NCBI GenBank assembly: GCA_020152595.1
Contig: JAIGNY010004060.1
Location: 147,501 to 211,500, forward strand
DNA: 64,000 bases
Origin: Chiridota heheva
Taxonomy: Eukaryota > Echinodermata > Holothuroidea > Apodida > Chiridotidae
Direction of reading: 5' to 3'
In this document: positions 48,672 through 64,000 of the stretch, one piece after another
Layout: every line of letters begins with the position of its first letter
Numbering within the stretch: the stretch's first letter is position 1
Program-made: the position numbers and the translations under genes
The notes under the pieces: model-generated
Told to the model about the DNA's origin: nothing
Databases searched by the model: none
What the model saw: only the letters and a program-made list of their open reading frames with translations

Positions 48672-48772
48672 AGAGGAGGAGGATTCAAGATGACATACCA
48701 AATAGATACAACACTAACAATAAAAGGTCACATATTCATTTTGACCTGGCCCAGAAGTTGATCAAAAAAACA
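48672..48772 (+). pseudogene. Decayed extra copy of NAA10 exon 3
   Basis: gaggaggattcaagatgaca at the start and cctggcccagaagttgat near the end align with the true exon 3 at 50179-50272 (gaggaggattcagaagacaa; cctggcccagaagttgat, 18 identical bases). The middle has drifted and has lost the frame. It lies only 35 bases upstream of exon 2, which is the wrong order for a normal gene, so it marks an old partial tandem duplication. Confidence 0.82.
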
Positions 48773-48776
48773 GTAA

Positions 48777-61062
<12,286 letters not shown>

Positions 61063-61870
61063 TTTTAAGGTCTTTTCCATTTTTGTAATCACAAACGTTT
61101 TTCAGCTTATTCATGTCTAGCAGATACTATACATGTGGTACAAATTGATTTTGGTAATATAAGCATCTTATTTTGATCTTTGCATGAAATCATACCTATC
61201 TGATACAGCTTGAGAGGAGCATTTACCTATTGAAAAGATTTGAATGTTTCCACCGCAGGTAGACTGCTGCTTATGGTAACAGTGCAGACGAACATTTTAT
61301 TGCTTGTCCCTCCGTGATTACATGTTTGGGTATCAGTAGGGAAACCTGTTATGGCATACCAGTTCAATTGTGCTAGTCCACTTAGCAACCCTAATATATT
61401 CCACAAATATTTGTGGACAATTTTTGACAGATGACCATTAATAGATGAAGATGGTCAGCAATGAAAGCGTCAAGAGATTGAGTCATAAAGCAACAATTAT
61501 GAAAAGGAAACAAATTGATATAGGGCATGTTTATCCTTTCCTTGAGATAAATCTGAGGTCTAAAAATTATTTTTGCAAAGCTAAGGGTTGCAGATCTCAC
61601 AGCACGCAAAGTAGCACATGATATTTACACCATTGTAATTGACATGCATTTCTGCATTTACTAATGTTCAATATGTAATGATTTCCTAAATTCTAATTGC
61701 ATTGCTAAGTCAGTGAGTACATTGTGACCATGCAACACTCTCATTCATTAAAGGTGTCAGAAAAAAATTAAATGGAAGTCAAGTTTTCTTTGTTTTCAGG
61801 TATTAGGTAAAGTTTACAAGAGATATTTTGGGAATTTAAAAAAGACTTTCATAAAGGTTTTTAGCTGCCA
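61063..61870. other. NAA10 3' UTR/downstream, no feature seen
   Basis: No gene recognised. No clear AATAAA polyadenylation signal was found close to the stop. Confidence 0.45.
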
Positions 61871-61879
61871 TTATACATC

Positions 61880-62560
61880 ACCAAGCTTGCATATGCTTCA
61901 AGCTTGCATATGCTTCAAGCTTGCATATGCTTCATGCTTGCATATGCTTCAAGCTTACATATGCTTCATGCTTGCATATGCTTCAAGCTTGCACATGCTT
62001 CAAGCTTGCACATGCTTCAAGCTTGCACATGCTTCAAGCTTGCATATGCTTCAAGCTTGCACGTGCTTCAAGCTTGCACGTGCTTCGAGCTTGCGAATAC
62101 TTCGAGCTTGCGAATACTTCGAGCTTGTGCATGCTTCAAGCTTGCGCATGCTTCAAGCTTGCGCATGCTTCAAGCTTGCACGTGCTTCAAGCTTGCACGC
62201 GTGCTTCTGCTTGCATATGCTTCAAGCTTGCACATGCTTCAAGCTTGCATATGCTTCAAGCTTGCACGTGCTTCAAGCTTGCATGTGCTTCGAGCTTGTG
62301 AATACTTCGAGCTTGCGCATGCTTCAAGCTTGCGCATGCCTCAAGCTTGCGCATGCTTCAAGCTTGCACATGCTTCAAGCTTGCACACGCTTCAAGCTTG
62401 CACATGCTTCAAGCTTGCACATGCTTCAAGCTTGCACATGCTTCAAGCTTGCATATGCTTCAAGCTTGCACATGCTTCAAGCTTGCATATGCTTCAAGCT
62501 TGCACATGCTTCAAGCTTGCACATGCTTCAAGCTTGCATATGCTTCAAGTTTGCATATAC
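61880..62560. repeat. 17-bp minisatellite, about 40 copies
   Basis: Unit ttgcatatgcttcaagc, with variants cacatg, cacgtg, cgcatg and cgaata. 17 is not a multiple of three, yet the unit contains no stop in any plus frame, so all three plus frames are open for up to 241 codons. Confidence 0.97.
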
Positions 62561-62689
62561 TTCAGAACCTTGGAAATGTACTCATCCATAATTCTATGTC
62601 AAAGTCTGCTGCTTGATTTACCTGGATAGCGGTATCCACTCATTTCCGCAGTGAATAGTAAGGAAGCTTTCTGGCTCATATTTTACCCT

Positions 62690-63110
62690 TTAAGGTCCTT
62701 GTTGGTGCTGTAGGAATCATTTCTAATTTTAAACTGCAAAAGTTTAGAGTCCAGAACAAAATCAGGTAGAGCATTCCAATTATTAACAACTCACTGGCTG
62801 AAGAAATGTTTAATTATGTCCAAACGTCTTGTGATTTGTATGTCCTCTTGTGATACTGCGTTGTTGTTGCTTAAAATACTAGCAAAAATCAATTTAACAA
62901 ACTAATAAACCTGAATCATATCACCTCTCCTCTGAATCATATCACCTCTTAGCCTCCTCTCTGAATCATATCACCTCTTAGCCTCCTCTCTGAATCATAT
63001 CACCTCTTAGCCTCCTTTCCTATGAATCATATCACCTCTTAGCCTCCTCTCCTATGAATCATAACACCTCTTAGCCTCCCCCTCTGAAGTTAACAAACAA
63101 AACACTCTTG
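62690..63110 (-). mobile_element. CR1-like LINE 3' remnant with internal 29-bp repeat
   Basis: The minus strand reads VVNNWNALPDFVLDSKLLQF preceded by EDIQITRRLDIIKHFFSQ, a CR1-type C-terminus. Upstream in that orientation, gaatcatatcacctcttagc + ctcctctct (29 bp, some units longer) is repeated about 5 times at 62920-63090 within what was coding sequence (RGDMIQ). Confidence 0.75.
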
Positions 63111-63439
63111 AGGCATTTGGGAAAACACTAAATAAAAGCTGTAGTTAATAGCCTGTTTAAACTGACTTAATAAAGTATACATCTTGACAAAAAAATTCAG
63201 AATGTGGAGTGGAGGGAAATTTTAGTTCTGAGTAAAACAGAAATGAAATTTTGGGATAAAGATGACTTGGTTGTAGAGTCAATGACTGATCATTTTTTTT
63301 TAAGCTTTGAAAATATGTAAATTTTGATAAAGAAAGTCCGAGGAGCCTACAATCATGATGTTCATAGTTTGTCGTTGGCAATTATGTAACCTGTAACATG
63401 TCAGCTTAGGGGCGCACATTCAAAACACTTGCTTGTAAA

Positions 63440-63575
63440 CCAGTTTTCTGGCTTTTAGTTCTCGTGTTTCTCTTAATCTTCCCCTATTTACTCTCCCTCC
63501 TACCTCTGGAATGATCTAACCTTTAAGGCACAATTTGACCTTTGCTGTTGTGGTGCCGTTATACTCTCATCAAAC
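63440..63575 (+). mobile_element. I-clade LINE 3' end fragment
   Basis: ttttagttctcgtgtttctc, tacctctggaatgatctaac and ggcacaatttgacctttgct through ctctcatcaaac match the 3' end of the LINE at 60165-60290. Strongly 5'-truncated. Confidence 0.85.
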
Positions 63576-64000
63576 TAAGTATTGTCATAAAGAATTTAAA
63601 AACAAATTACAGAAAATTTTCAGAATTGCATATTTCCGTGAATCAGGTCTGAAAATCACATTAAGATGCTATATGGATATATTACTGATTTTGATGAAAT
63701 TCCTTAGTGTCCGAGATTTTCAAAACATTCTAACTGCTGCTTTGTCTCTGTGTACATTTGGTAAAACGTTGCTGATTGGTTTCTGAAGTTGACGTGTAGG
63801 CTGACTGAATAATTTTTCAGAATTTAGCTTTGTTTATTTAAATCTAAAGAAGGTGCGTGGATAGGGTAGGGCAAGACTGTCAGAGGATGATGCTATGACT
63901 TCTTCGTGCCTCACATGAAGGAGGAATGACCTGGGGTAGTTCCCTGGGTACAGGGGTGAATCCAGAAAAAGAAGAACAGCGTTGCCTGGGCTAATCTCCC
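63576..64000. other. Unassigned sequence to window end
   Basis: No gene or repeat recognised. Confidence 0.4.

Overview
This is animal (metazoan) genomic DNA: AT-rich, intron-rich, low in gene density, and full of minisatellites and decayed non-LTR retrotransposons. The protein matches and the mixture of CR1/L2-, RTE- and I-type LINEs with DIRS, hAT and piggyBac-like remnants suggest a marine invertebrate, perhaps an echinoderm. The species cannot be fixed from the sequence alone. Nothing looks bacterial, and there are no rRNA genes, intact tRNA genes or CRISPR arrays.

Two conserved host genes can be rebuilt exon by exon. On the minus strand, 29008 down to 4824 holds the 5' part of AP5B1 (AP-5 adaptor complex beta subunit): eight exons with matching phases and GT/AG borders, covering roughly the N-terminal two fifths of the protein. 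Its remaining 3' exons are presumably left of the window. Intron 1 is 13.6 kb and intron 7 is 5.8 kb, both inflated by repeats. On the plus strand, 48807 to 61062 holds NAA10 (catalytic subunit of N-terminal acetyltransferase NatA): five exons, lacking only a short first exon of about seven codons that I could not find. Intron 5 (9.1 kb) carries a 1-kb CT-rich array, a DIRS-like element and an I-clade LINE. A small single-exon coding relic on the minus strand at 40996-40391 is split by a 274-bp insertion with a 23-bp target duplication.

Layout: 1-3146 is an 85-bp satellite. 3165-10132 holds an I-LINE fragment, AP5B1 exon 8 and arrays of 56, 28 and 65 bp, the last split by a hAT element with a clear 8-bp target duplication. 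10700-15300 is AP5B1 exons 7 to 2. 15300-28858 is AP5B1 intron 1 (24- and 37-bp arrays, four or five LINE relics, a CR1 copy). 28859-29008 is AP5B1 exon 1. 29-48 kb is intergenic, or NAA10 upstream/intron 1, with two foldback elements, LINE relics, a second copy of a minisatellite-bearing dispersed element, a G-rich array, a piggyBac-like element and arrays of 28 and 29 bp. 48.6-61.1 kb is NAA10. 61.8-64 kb has a 17-bp array and LINE tails.

The most unusual structure is inside NAA10. A 93-bp unit spanning the 3' end of intron 2 and the first part of exon 3 is repeated in tandem, so seven extra splice acceptors with exon-like sequence precede the real one. A more decayed copy of exon 3 sits just upstream of exon 2, beside a greatly expanded copy of intron-2 sequence. 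A third array, in intron 5, repeats a unit that itself looks like a splice acceptor about 70 times.
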